Source: Bacteroidales bacterium UBA5536 (GTDB lineage Bacteria > Bacteroidota > Bacteroidia > Bacteroidales > F082). Taken from it: a DNA stretch of 64,000 bases. How positions within the stretch are numbered: position 1 is the stretch's first letter; each line of letters begins with the position of its first letter. Positions 7,936 through 15,152 of the stretch are shown in pieces. The notes beneath the pieces are model-generated. The model was not told the DNA's origin and made no database searches. It saw only the letters and a list, made by a program, of their open reading frames with translations. A program made the position numbers and the translations under genes. The DNA lies in assembly GCA_002426795.1 (NCBI GenBank), contig DINQ01000016.1, positions 186,001 through 250,000 of the forward strand, given 5' to 3'.

Positions 7936-9024
7936 TTATCCTTTATAAAAGGGTAGTTTCACCACTTGTGCCTTAATCATCTTTTCACGAATCTTGATGA
8001 ATATTTCGGTTCCCAGCTTGGTGTGTGATTTATTGATATAGCCCATTCCAATGCCTTTTTTAAGCATAGGCGACATGGTGCCCGAGGTGACTTCACCAAT
8101 GGTATGACCGTTTTCATCGCAAATTTCGTAGTGCTGTCTAGGAATGCCCTTGTCGATCATTTCGAAGGCACGCAGCTGATGGGCAACGCCAGAGGCTTTC
8201 TGTTGTTCCATATAAGCCCTGTCGATAAAATCATTGCCATCCACAAATTTGGTGATCCAGCCTAAACCAGCCTCAATTGGACTTGTAGTATCGTTGATAT
8301 CGTTGCCGTAGAGACAGAATCCCATTTCGAGACGAAGCGTATCACGTGCGCCAAGTCCTATGGGTTTGATGCCGAATTCAGCGCCTGCTTCAAGCATAGC
8401 TTTGTAGATTTTTTCAGCATCGGCATTGTCGAAGTAAATTTCGCAGCCACCTGATCCAGTGTAACCAGTAGTCGAAAGTAGAACATCTTTTACACCTGCA
8501 AAATCAACAACTTTAAAGGTGTAATATTCCATGTCTTCGATGGGCGTTGATGTCAGTTTCTGCATGGCCTTGAGTGCCAGCGGTCCCTGAATGGCCAGCT
8601 GTGAGGTTTCATCAGAAGCGTTGCGTAAGACAGCACCATTGGTATTGCAAGCGTTTACCCAGGCCCAGTCTTTGTCGATATTCGCGGCATTGACAACCAA
8701 AAGATATTTTTCGTCATTAAAACGATATACCAGCAAATCATCCACGATTCCGCCTTTGCCATTTGGAAAACAGCTGTATTGCACTTTACCGTCATAAAGA
8801 GCAGCTACATCATTGGTTGTGATGCGTTGTACGAGCTCAAAAGCCTTCGGCCCTTCTACCCAAAACTCGCCCATATGCGAAACGTCAAACACGCCCAAAT
8901 TCTTTCTAACGGTTTCATGTTCAATGGTTAATCCTTCAAACTGAACAGGCATATCAAAGCCTGCGAATTCTACCATTTTGCCGCCCATATCGCGATGCAT
9001 CTGGTTCAAAGCTGTCTTTTTCAT
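7936..9024 (-). CDS. gcvT: Glycine cleavage system T protein (aminomethyltransferase)
   Basis: A 362-residue protein of full family length. It transfers the methylene group from aminomethyl-lipoyl H protein to tetrahydrofolate and releases ammonia. The N-terminal GGKMVEFAGFDMPVQF and NLGVFDVSHMGEF blocks bind folate and are highly conserved. The C-terminal half (EVTSGTMSPMLKKGIGMGY) is the GCV_T C-domain. gcvP lies about 9 kb away on the plus strand (17709), so P and T are not in one operon; gcvH and lpd are not in the window. A -7-like element is at 9090-9097 and a strong terminator follows. Confidence 0.95.
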   Translation of the reverse strand: MKKTALNQMHRDMGGKMVEFAGFDMPVQFEGLTIEHETVRKNLGVFDVSHMGEFWVEGPKAFELVQRITTNDVAALYDGKVQYSCFPNGKGGIVDDLLVYRFNDEKYLLVVNAANIDKDWAWVNACNTNGAVLRNASDETSQLAIQGPLALKAMQKLTSTPIEDMEYYTFKVVDFAGVKDVLLSTTGYTGSGGCEIYFDNADAEKIYKAMLEAGAEFGIKPIGLGARDTLRLEMGFCLYGNDINDTTSPIEAGLGWITKFVDGNDFIDRAYMEQQKASGVAHQLRAFEMIDKGIPRQHYEICDENGHTIGEVTSGTMSPMLKKGIGMGYINKSHTKLGTEIFIKIREKMIKAQVVKLPFYKG

Positions 9025-9089
9025 ATTGTTAAATTAAATAACTGAAAGTTATGGTCTGTTTGTATTGTTAGTGTTGTAACAATACGCGG

Positions 9090-9097
9090 CAAAGTTA
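9090..9097 (-). promoter_or_regulatory. -7 element upstream of gcvT
   Basis: TAACTTTG on the minus strand followed by CCGC, the usual Bacteroidota form. No TTG is found at the normal -33 distance. The predicted leader is about 60 nt. Confidence 0.4.
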
Positions 9098-9201
9098 TGA
9101 TTTTCTATTTATTTTATACTTAAAACGCTATTGAAAGATCATTGGAACGACATTTAAAACAGCAAATTTTATCCGGATATGTCCCATTCTTTCTATAGTC
9201 G

Positions 9202-9209
9202 TATTTTTG
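9202..9209 (+). promoter_or_regulatory. -7 element upstream of the secreted amidotransferase-like gene
   Basis: TATTTTTG, 31 bases before the ATG at 9241. The -33 TTG is not evident. Confidence 0.4.
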
Positions 9210-9240
9210 TCGTCAGATTGACAACTCAATTGACTACATC

Positions 9241-10515
9241 ATGCATCGATTACAGCCGCGTTTATTTTTGTTTTTAATTCTTTTTGGCCTGTTCGGCAGA
9301 CTTCAGGCGGCGTTTATACTTATCCCCATGGATGAAACCCAGTCGAATCATCTGAAGGCTTATGGAATTGCGTATTGGGTACTAGAGAAAGATATCGAAA
9401 TCAGTTGGTTGCTCAATTACCGGGGTGGGAGCTATCTGATTCCTTATCACCAGTTGTTCGAAAAGGAATGCAAGCTACGCAATGTGAGCTATCAGGTAAT
9501 TGCTGATGCCCAGGCAGAAGCCATTTTGCTTGAAATCTCGGATCCCGGCGTGAATATGGAGGAAATGAAATTGCAAAAAGTGCCACGTATTGCTGTATAC
9601 TCGCCCAAAAACAAACTGCCCTGGGATGACGCTGTGACACTGGTTTTGACCTATGCCGAGATACCTTATGATGTGATTTATGACGATGACGTCCTGGATG
9701 GAGTTTTGCCGATGTATGACTGGCTTCACCTGCATCATGAGGATTTTAGCGGTCAATACGGAAAGTTCTGGGCACGCTACCGCCATTTTCCCTGGTATCA
9801 GGAAGATGTGCGGGTGCAGGAAGAAACTGCACGCCGACGTGGTTTCGAGAAAGTTTCCCAATTGAAACTGGCCGTAGTCAAGAAGATTCGCGAATTTGTT
9901 GCCGGTGGTGGATATATGTTTGCCATGTGCAGTGCTACTGATAGCTATGATGTTGCTTTAGCAGCGGATGGCCTCGATATTTTAGATGTGATGTTTGATG
10001 GCGACCCGGTGGCACCAGGAGATCCCGAGAGACTCAACTACAATAATTGTTTTGCATTTACTGATTTTAGGGTTTCCACCAATCCCCAGGAGTATGAGAT
10101 TTCTGATATCGACGTAACCAATTACCGTTCACGCAGTATCAACGAAACAAATGATTATTTCTCGCTCTTTGATTTTTCGGCCAAATGGGATCCTGTACCA
10201 ACCATGCTTACACAGGATCACGAAAAACTGATCAAAGGCTTCATGGGGCAGACTACAGCTTTCAGCAAAAAGCTGGTAAAATCGGAAGTGATTGTTTTAG
10301 GCGACAACATTGCTTTTGATGAGGACCGTTATATCCACGGAACTTTTGGCAATGGGTTCTGGACATTTTACGGTGGCCACGATCCTGAAGACTATCAACA
10401 TTTGGTTGGAGATCCACCAACAGAACTCGACATGTTTCCCAATTCACCAGGTTACAGATTGATCCTCAACAATGTTTTGTTTCCGGCAGCTAAAAAGAAA
10501 AAACAGAAAACCTGA
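9241..10515 (+). CDS. Secreted class I amidotransferase-like protein (type often named asparagine synthetase B)
   Basis: A 424-residue protein with an N-terminal hydrophobic signal (residues 7-24, ending LQAA). The conserved block FILIPMDETQSNHLKAYGIA follows directly. Residues 215-240 contain GGGYMFAMCSATDS, with Cys230 in a nucleophile-elbow context as in class I glutamine amidotransferase-like folds. A downstream NGFWTFYGGHDPEDYQHLVG segment supplies His and Asp or Glu candidates. Homologues in Bacteroidota are commonly labelled asparagine synthetase B, but I see no ATP-binding synthetase domain and the protein is predicted to be exported, so that label looks wrong. The real function is unknown; hydrolysis or peptide/glycan processing is possible. 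It converges on the lipoprotein gene with a 4-bp gap. Confidence 0.65.
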   Translation: MHRLQPRLFLFLILFGLFGRLQAAFILIPMDETQSNHLKAYGIAYWVLEKDIEISWLLNYRGGSYLIPYHQLFEKECKLRNVSYQVIADAQAEAILLEISDPGVNMEEMKLQKVPRIAVYSPKNKLPWDDAVTLVLTYAEIPYDVIYDDDVLDGVLPMYDWLHLHHEDFSGQYGKFWARYRHFPWYQEDVRVQEETARRRGFEKVSQLKLAVVKKIREFVAGGGYMFAMCSATDSYDVALAADGLDILDVMFDGDPVAPGDPERLNYNNCFAFTDFRVSTNPQEYEISDIDVTNYRSRSINETNDYFSLFDFSAKWDPVPTMLTQDHEKLIKGFMGQTTAFSKKLVKSEVIVLGDNIAFDEDRYIHGTFGNGFWTFYGGHDPEDYQHLVGDPPTELDMFPNSPGYRLILNNVLFPAAKKKKQKT

Positions 10516-10519
10516 GTTG

Positions 10520-11398
10520 TTACTTTAATAACCAGTCGGTAAAACCCACCCTAAATGGAATTTCGCCTAACGTCATGTTAGCGCCAGTGTTGCAGTATTC
10601 ACCTGTTACATAATTGAGTGTGCCTTCACCCGGCATCATACCATTGATAGCGACAGCTGCTGTTCCTCCATGAAACACACTACAGGCTGCATTAAATAGC
10701 ATTTTGTTTTGGGCAGTAATCTCCGAAACTGTGCCATCATAGTTGGTTTGTGTGGTAGTTGGTGAAAAACTGATAACCTCATTATTGCTGAAATAGGGGC
10801 TTTCGGCCGATTTTGTCCATTCAATCTGCATTTCTCCGCTTAAATCAACAGTTTTGGTTGATGTTGTGTCAGTAAACAAAAAACTGCCAATTTTTAATAA
10901 AAAAGTGTATTGATTGGTAGAAGCATTAGTAACTTCAAGATCAATGTTCTGAGCGGTTACAGGGTTTTCAGGAAAAGTATCTACTGCTCTGAAGCTGAAG
11001 TTTTGAAAAGTAAAAGTTGTTTTTGTTCCAACAGCAAAAGGGTCTCCATCGGTTTTGGCCATTATTTCTCCAGCCCTTAGGCGCATGTATGGATCATACA
11101 ATCCTTCTCCAAAATCAAAACGGATGTCGATTCCGTTGCTTGTGTTGTTGATCAGGTATAAATATCCGCCATCTACAATTGAGTTGCCATCATTAAGCAG
11201 TGTTTCGTTGGTAATGGCTTTAAAATAGGTCATCATCAAATGAACGATGTTGTGCTGATTCAAAAGATGGTTGTGCACCACATTTACCTGGGCCTGGTAG
11301 TTGGTTTCGGTGTTGTTGCTTTTTTTACATCCTGAGATAGCAAATAGTAATACAAGAATAACAATGCTGATATTGAGAATGGTAAGAGCTTTATTCAT
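10520..11398 (-). CDS. Lipoprotein of unknown function, coupled to folA
   Basis: A 292-residue protein. The N-terminal hydrophobic stretch ends in AISGC followed by KKS, a type II signal peptide with Cys at about residue 24. The mature part is rich in Thr, Asn and Phe with alternating beta-type hydrophobicity and has no motif I recognise. Its ATG overlaps the folA stop as ATGA, so it is translationally coupled as the last gene of the DUF151 - nupC - thyA - folA unit. Why an envelope lipoprotein should follow dihydrofolate reductase is unclear; the coupling may simply be hitch-hiking. Confidence 0.7.
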   Translation of the reverse strand: MNKALTILNISIVILVLLFAISGCKKSNNTETNYQAQVNVVHNHLLNQHNIVHLMMTYFKAITNETLLNDGNSIVDGGYLYLINNTSNGIDIRFDFGEGLYDPYMRLRAGEIMAKTDGDPFAVGTKTTFTFQNFSFRAVDTFPENPVTAQNIDLEVTNASTNQYTFLLKIGSFLFTDTTSTKTVDLSGEMQIEWTKSAESPYFSNNEVISFSPTTTQTNYDGTVSEITAQNKMLFNAACSVFHGGTAAVAINGMMPGEGTLNYVTGEYCNTGANMTLGEIPFRVGFTDWLLK

Positions 11399-11901
11399 GT
11401 GTTTTTCTGGTATGTTTCAAAAGTATAAACGTAAGGTGATTGTAAATCATTGTCCACTACCTCTTTTTCGATCAATTCGTATGTGGAAAAGTTGACTGGT
11501 GGGAAAAAGGTATCGCCTTCAAACTGCTGTTCAATACGGGTCAGATAGATTTTGTCGGCTAAAGGCAGAAACTGCTCATAAACAGAGCCGCCGCCAATGA
11601 TAAATACTTCGGTTTCCTGCTTTACCATTTGCAATACTTCTTCAATTGAGTGTGCTAGTTCACACCCAACAGGGGCTATTTCGAGCCGATCGCTTAAAAC
11701 AATGTTTCTGCGGTTTGGAAGCGCGCCGCCAGGCAACGATTCGTACGTTTTGCGTCCCATCACTATGGGATTACCCGTTGTCAGACGTTTAAACCGTTTC
11801 AGATCGTTAGAGATGTGCCAAAGCAGCTGGTTGTTTTTGCCAATGGCACGGTTGCTGGCCATGGCAACAATGATTGAAAGAAGTGGTTTCTGACTGGTCA
11901 T
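11395..11901 (-). CDS. folA: Dihydrofolate reductase
   Basis: A 168-residue protein of normal length. It reduces dihydrofolate to tetrahydrofolate with NADPH. Conserved blocks: SIIVAMASNRAIGKNNQLLW (substrate and cofactor loop), NDLKRFKRLTTGNPIVMGRK, and the C-terminal VFIIGGGSVYEQFLPLADK. It lies 14 bp downstream of thyA, whose reaction produces dihydrofolate, so the pair forms the standard thymidylate cycle. Its stop overlaps the lipoprotein start. Confidence 0.96.
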   Translation of the reverse strand: MTSQKPLLSIIVAMASNRAIGKNNQLLWHISNDLKRFKRLTTGNPIVMGRKTYESLPGGALPNRRNIVLSDRLEIAPVGCELAHSIEEVLQMVKQETEVFIIGGGSVYEQFLPLADKIYLTRIEQQFEGDTFFPPVNFSTYELIEKEVVDNDLQSPYVYTFETYQKNT

Positions 11902-11915
11902 AAATAGTACAAGTG

Positions 11916-12740
11916 TTATATAGCGATTGCACCCTTGATGTGCGGATGCGGATCGTAGCCTTCGAGTTTAAAATCGTCAAAAGTGAAGGCAAAAATGTCT
12001 TTTATTTCGGGATTGATGAACATCCTAGGGAGTTTTCGGGGCTCACGACTCAACTGCAATTTTACCTGCTCTAGATGGTTGAGATAAATGTGTGCATCAC
12101 CGAAAGTCATAATCAGATCTCCGGGTTTGAGATCTGTAACCTGTGCAATCATCATATTTAATAGCGCATAGGAAGCAATGTTAAAAGGTACACCCAGAAA
12201 AATATCAGCGCTGCGTTGGTACATCTGACAGCTGAGTTTGCCATTGGCTACGTAAAACTGAAACCAGGCATGACAGGGTGGGAGAGCGGCCTTTCCGTTT
12301 GCGACATTTTCTGAGAAAGTTTTTCCTGAAACAGGTAAAACGGATGGGTTCCAGGCTGCAACGATGTGCCTTCTGCTATCGGGATTGTTTTTGATGCTTG
12401 CAATAACATCGCTGATTTGGTCAATGCCTTCATTGTTCCAGTTGCGCCATTGTGCGCCATAAACAGGCCCTAAATCGCCTTTTTCATCGGCCCATTCATC
12501 CCAGATTGAAACTTTGTTCTCATTCAGGTAGCTGATATTGGTGTCACCTTTCAAAAACCACAATAACTCATGAATGATCGACCGCAAATGCAACTTTTTT
12601 GTCGTGATGGCCGGAAAGCCTTCATCGAGCTTTATGCGCATCTGGTGTCCAAAAATACTCAGTGTCCCAGTCCCGGTGCGGTCCTCTTTCCTGACGCCCT
12701 CATCCAGGACGCGCTGCATCAGTTCGTGGTATTGCTTCAT
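11916..12740 (-). CDS. thyA: Thymidylate synthase
   Basis: A 274-residue ThyA. It methylates dUMP with methylene-tetrahydrofolate. The nucleophile is Cys156 in ALPPCHAWFQFYV; the dUMP-binding RSADIFLGVPFNIASYA and the phosphate-binding DSRRH are intact. A short insertion before the active-site Cys (VSGKTFSENVANGK) lengthens the usual loop. The gene follows nupC by 18 bp and precedes folA. Confidence 0.97.
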   Translation of the reverse strand: MKQYHELMQRVLDEGVRKEDRTGTGTLSIFGHQMRIKLDEGFPAITTKKLHLRSIIHELLWFLKGDTNISYLNENKVSIWDEWADEKGDLGPVYGAQWRNWNNEGIDQISDVIASIKNNPDSRRHIVAAWNPSVLPVSGKTFSENVANGKAALPPCHAWFQFYVANGKLSCQMYQRSADIFLGVPFNIASYALLNMMIAQVTDLKPGDLIMTFGDAHIYLNHLEQVKLQLSREPRKLPRMFINPEIKDIFAFTFDDFKLEGYDPHPHIKGAIAI

Positions 12741-12758
12741 AATTTAGTTCGTTCGTTT

Positions 12759-14276
12759 TTAGCCCAGTAACATGCCTACGATGGTAGCCGACATCAGCGA
12801 AGCCAATGTGCCACCGAGCAAGGCTTTGAGTCCGTATTTAGATAAAGTTACACGTTGGTTTGGCGCCAGCGAACCGATGCCGCCAATCTGAATACCTATG
12901 GAAGCAAAGTTGGCAAAACCGCACAGCATATAAGTAGCCATGATGACTGATTTTGGGTCGGCAAAAACATTGGCCGATTTGAGCTCAGAAAGACTCACAT
13001 AACCGATAAATTCAGTCATGATAATTTTTTCGCCCAATAATCTTCCTAAAAGCGTAATATCGTGCACATTGACGCCAATGAGCCACATGACCGGTGAAAA
13101 TAAGTAGCCCAACATAAACTGTAACGAAAGTTGATTATAGCGTCCGTCAGTTAGCGAGGCAATGTTATCGTTGAGACCAAATAAATCTCCAATGGCTATT
13201 GAAATATAATTGAACATTGCAATGAAAGCTATGAAAACCAATAACATAGCTGCTACATTGGCAGCCAGTTTCAATCCCTCTGTGGTGCCATTCGAAATGG
13301 CATCAAGAACGTTACTGCCAATCTGATCTTTGCCGATCTCCATGGTTTTGTCGATAGTTTCGGTTTGCGGAACAAGGATTTTAGAGATCACAATAGCTCC
13401 CGGAGCAGCCATCACTGAAGCGGTGAGCAAATGCTTTGCGAACAATAAACGCTGAACCGGGTCATCTCCACCTAAAAAGCTGATATAAACAGCCAGCACG
13501 CCTCCGGCCAGAGTTGCCATACCGCCCATCATTACCAGTAAAATCTCAGATTTATTCATTTTGGCCAGGTAAGCCTTGATCATCAGGGGCGATTCTGTTT
13601 GACCCAGGAAGATATTTCCTGCAACAGAAAGGCTTTCGGCGCCAGATAGATTCATGAGTTTGGTCATCACCCAGGCCATGCCTTTGACTACTTTTTGAAT
13701 AATGCCCAAGTAAAACAGCAAGCTGGTGAGTGCCGAGAAGAAAATGATTGTGGGTAAAATCTGCACAACGAAATTTTGCAAGGCCGATTCGATAGTATTG
13801 GAAGAAAAAGAACTGAACAGAAATTCGGTGCCGGCTTTTGTAAAATCGAGTACGAGCACGAATAGTTTGCCTACAGCTTCAAAAAAGTACTGAATAATAG
13901 GAACATATAATACGCCAACGGCCAATAAAAGCTGCAGTGCAAGCCCGGTGCCGATAACTTTCCAATTGATAGCCTTTCGGTTGCTGCTGAATATGAACGC
14001 GATGAATACAAGCGACAACATGCCTAGCAATCCTCTTAATATGGTTGTCAGGCTGAAACCATTGTGTCTGTCAAAATCGAGCAGGTTACTTTTGTCGCCC
14101 GATGAAGCCAATTGGTCAACGATAGATGCGTCTGTTGTCACCTGCTGGGTGTCGTTTGCTATAATCTCAGTAGCAATTAAGGAGTCTGTTGATGCGCTCT
14201 CCTGCGCAAAAATCCATCCTGCTGCAACGAGCGTCACCATGGCGAGGAGGATAAAACTGATCAATTTCTTTTGCAT
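12759..14276 (-). CDS. NupC-type concentrative nucleoside transporter
   Basis: A 505-residue inner-membrane protein. From about residue 80 it follows the CNT family: the gate region ILPTIIFFSALTSLLFYLG, GQTESP in NIFLGQTESPLMIKAYLAK (nucleoside binding), and a C-terminal SIGIQIGGIGSLAPNQR block. It imports nucleosides with protons or sodium. The first 75 residues form a signal-like helix plus a hydrophilic stretch, longer than in E. coli NupC. Position directly before thyA and folA suggests coordination of pyrimidine nucleoside uptake with thymidylate synthesis. Confidence 0.88.
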   Translation of the reverse strand: MQKKLISFILLAMVTLVAAGWIFAQESASTDSLIATEIIANDTQQVTTDASIVDQLASSGDKSNLLDFDRHNGFSLTTILRGLLGMLSLVFIAFIFSSNRKAINWKVIGTGLALQLLLAVGVLYVPIIQYFFEAVGKLFVLVLDFTKAGTEFLFSSFSSNTIESALQNFVVQILPTIIFFSALTSLLFYLGIIQKVVKGMAWVMTKLMNLSGAESLSVAGNIFLGQTESPLMIKAYLAKMNKSEILLVMMGGMATLAGGVLAVYISFLGGDDPVQRLLFAKHLLTASVMAAPGAIVISKILVPQTETIDKTMEIGKDQIGSNVLDAISNGTTEGLKLAANVAAMLLVFIAFIAMFNYISIAIGDLFGLNDNIASLTDGRYNQLSLQFMLGYLFSPVMWLIGVNVHDITLLGRLLGEKIIMTEFIGYVSLSELKSANVFADPKSVIMATYMLCGFANFASIGIQIGGIGSLAPNQRVTLSKYGLKALLGGTLASLMSATIVGMLLG

Positions 14277-14327
14277 AACCCAGTGGGAGTTGTATGTTAT
14301 TTAATAAAAAAACAGGCTGGCAGTCAA

Positions 14328-14918
14328 TCAGAAATTGCTTTTTCGGCGCTTGATTTCGTCTCTGATGCGTGAAGCCTTTTCGTACTCTTCATTTTCGACC
14401 GCAAGTTGCAACAAATCTTCAAGCTCTTCAATAAGAAATTCTGAAAACTCATTTTCTGTTGATTCTTCAGATGACGTTTCGGTATAACCAGGTGTAGTGC
14501 TGTCATCGTCCATCACGATTCCTGCTTCTGTCAGGATGTGCTCATAAGTGTATACGGGACAACGAAAACGGATCGATAAGGCAACCGCATCAGAGGTCCT
14601 GGCATCAATCTCACTCTTGTCTCCATTTTTATCGCAGACCAAAACAGCATGAAACACACCATCCTTAAACTTATTAATTACAACTTCAGTGATAGTGATA
14701 CCATAAAATTCAGCGAAATTTTTAAATAAATCGTGTGTCATGGGACGGCCAGGCTTCAATTTTTCGAGTCCAAGTGCAATCGATTGCGCTTCAAATCCAC
14801 CGATAATTATAGGTAATCTTCTCTTGCCACCGACCTCTCCCATAATTAATGCGTAAGCGCCGCTTTGCGACTGGCTGTAAGACATTCCGACGATTTCGAG
14901 TAATAATTTTGTCATCAA
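14328..14918 (-). CDS. DUF151 bifunctional nuclease-family protein with C-terminal UVR motif
   Basis: A 196-residue protein. Residues 1-135 are the DUF151/BFN domain (LPIIIGGFEAQSIALGLE, HAVLVC, DARTSDAVALSIRFRCPVYT). After an acidic Ser/Thr linker, residues about 160-195 form a UvrB/UvrC-type UVR helical hairpin (LAVENEEYEKASRIRDEIK). Plant homologues have nuclease activity; the bacterial role is uncertain. A second ATG lies one codon in. It is 51 bp upstream of nupC on the same strand and probably heads that operon; a near-match -7, TACCTTTA, lies at 14941-14948. Confidence 0.85.
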   Translation of the reverse strand: MMTKLLLEIVGMSYSQSQSGAYALIMGEVGGKRRLPIIIGGFEAQSIALGLEKLKPGRPMTHDLFKNFAEFYGITITEVVINKFKDGVFHAVLVCDKNGDKSEIDARTSDAVALSIRFRCPVYTYEHILTEAGIVMDDDSTTPGYTETSSEESTENEFSEFLIEELEDLLQLAVENEEYEKASRIRDEIKRRKSNF

Positions 14919-15046
14919 ATTCTGGAATTTTTAAGAGGAATAAAGGTACCAAATTTTTACGGACTTATTTAGACTGTTTAAAAAACTTGCTCCATTTTTT
15001 TCAACAATTTGAGGTCAATTATTTTTCGAATTCGCAAATTTAAATC

Positions 15047-15077
15047 TTTGATAATATCGTGTAAGTAACTATTTTTG
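15047..15077 (+). promoter_or_regulatory. Strong Bacteroidota promoter for hppA
   Basis: TTTG (15047-15050), 19 bases, TATTTTTG (15070-15077). Both boxes and the spacing match the consensus. It places the transcript start near 15083, so translation must begin downstream of that point, supporting ATG 15153 over the in-frame ATG at 15075. Confidence 0.75.
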
Positions 15078-15152
15078 CGGCATTCGACAGCTGTCGGTAT
15101 AAGGACAACCAATGAAAAAATATCATTTTACTCACTTTACCAATTCAATTTT

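Noticed and set aside
15075..15152. 26 extra codons at the hppA N-terminus
   Set aside because: The start would lie inside the -7 promoter box (15070-15077) and the residues have no family similarity; ATG 15153 precedes the first membrane helix directly.
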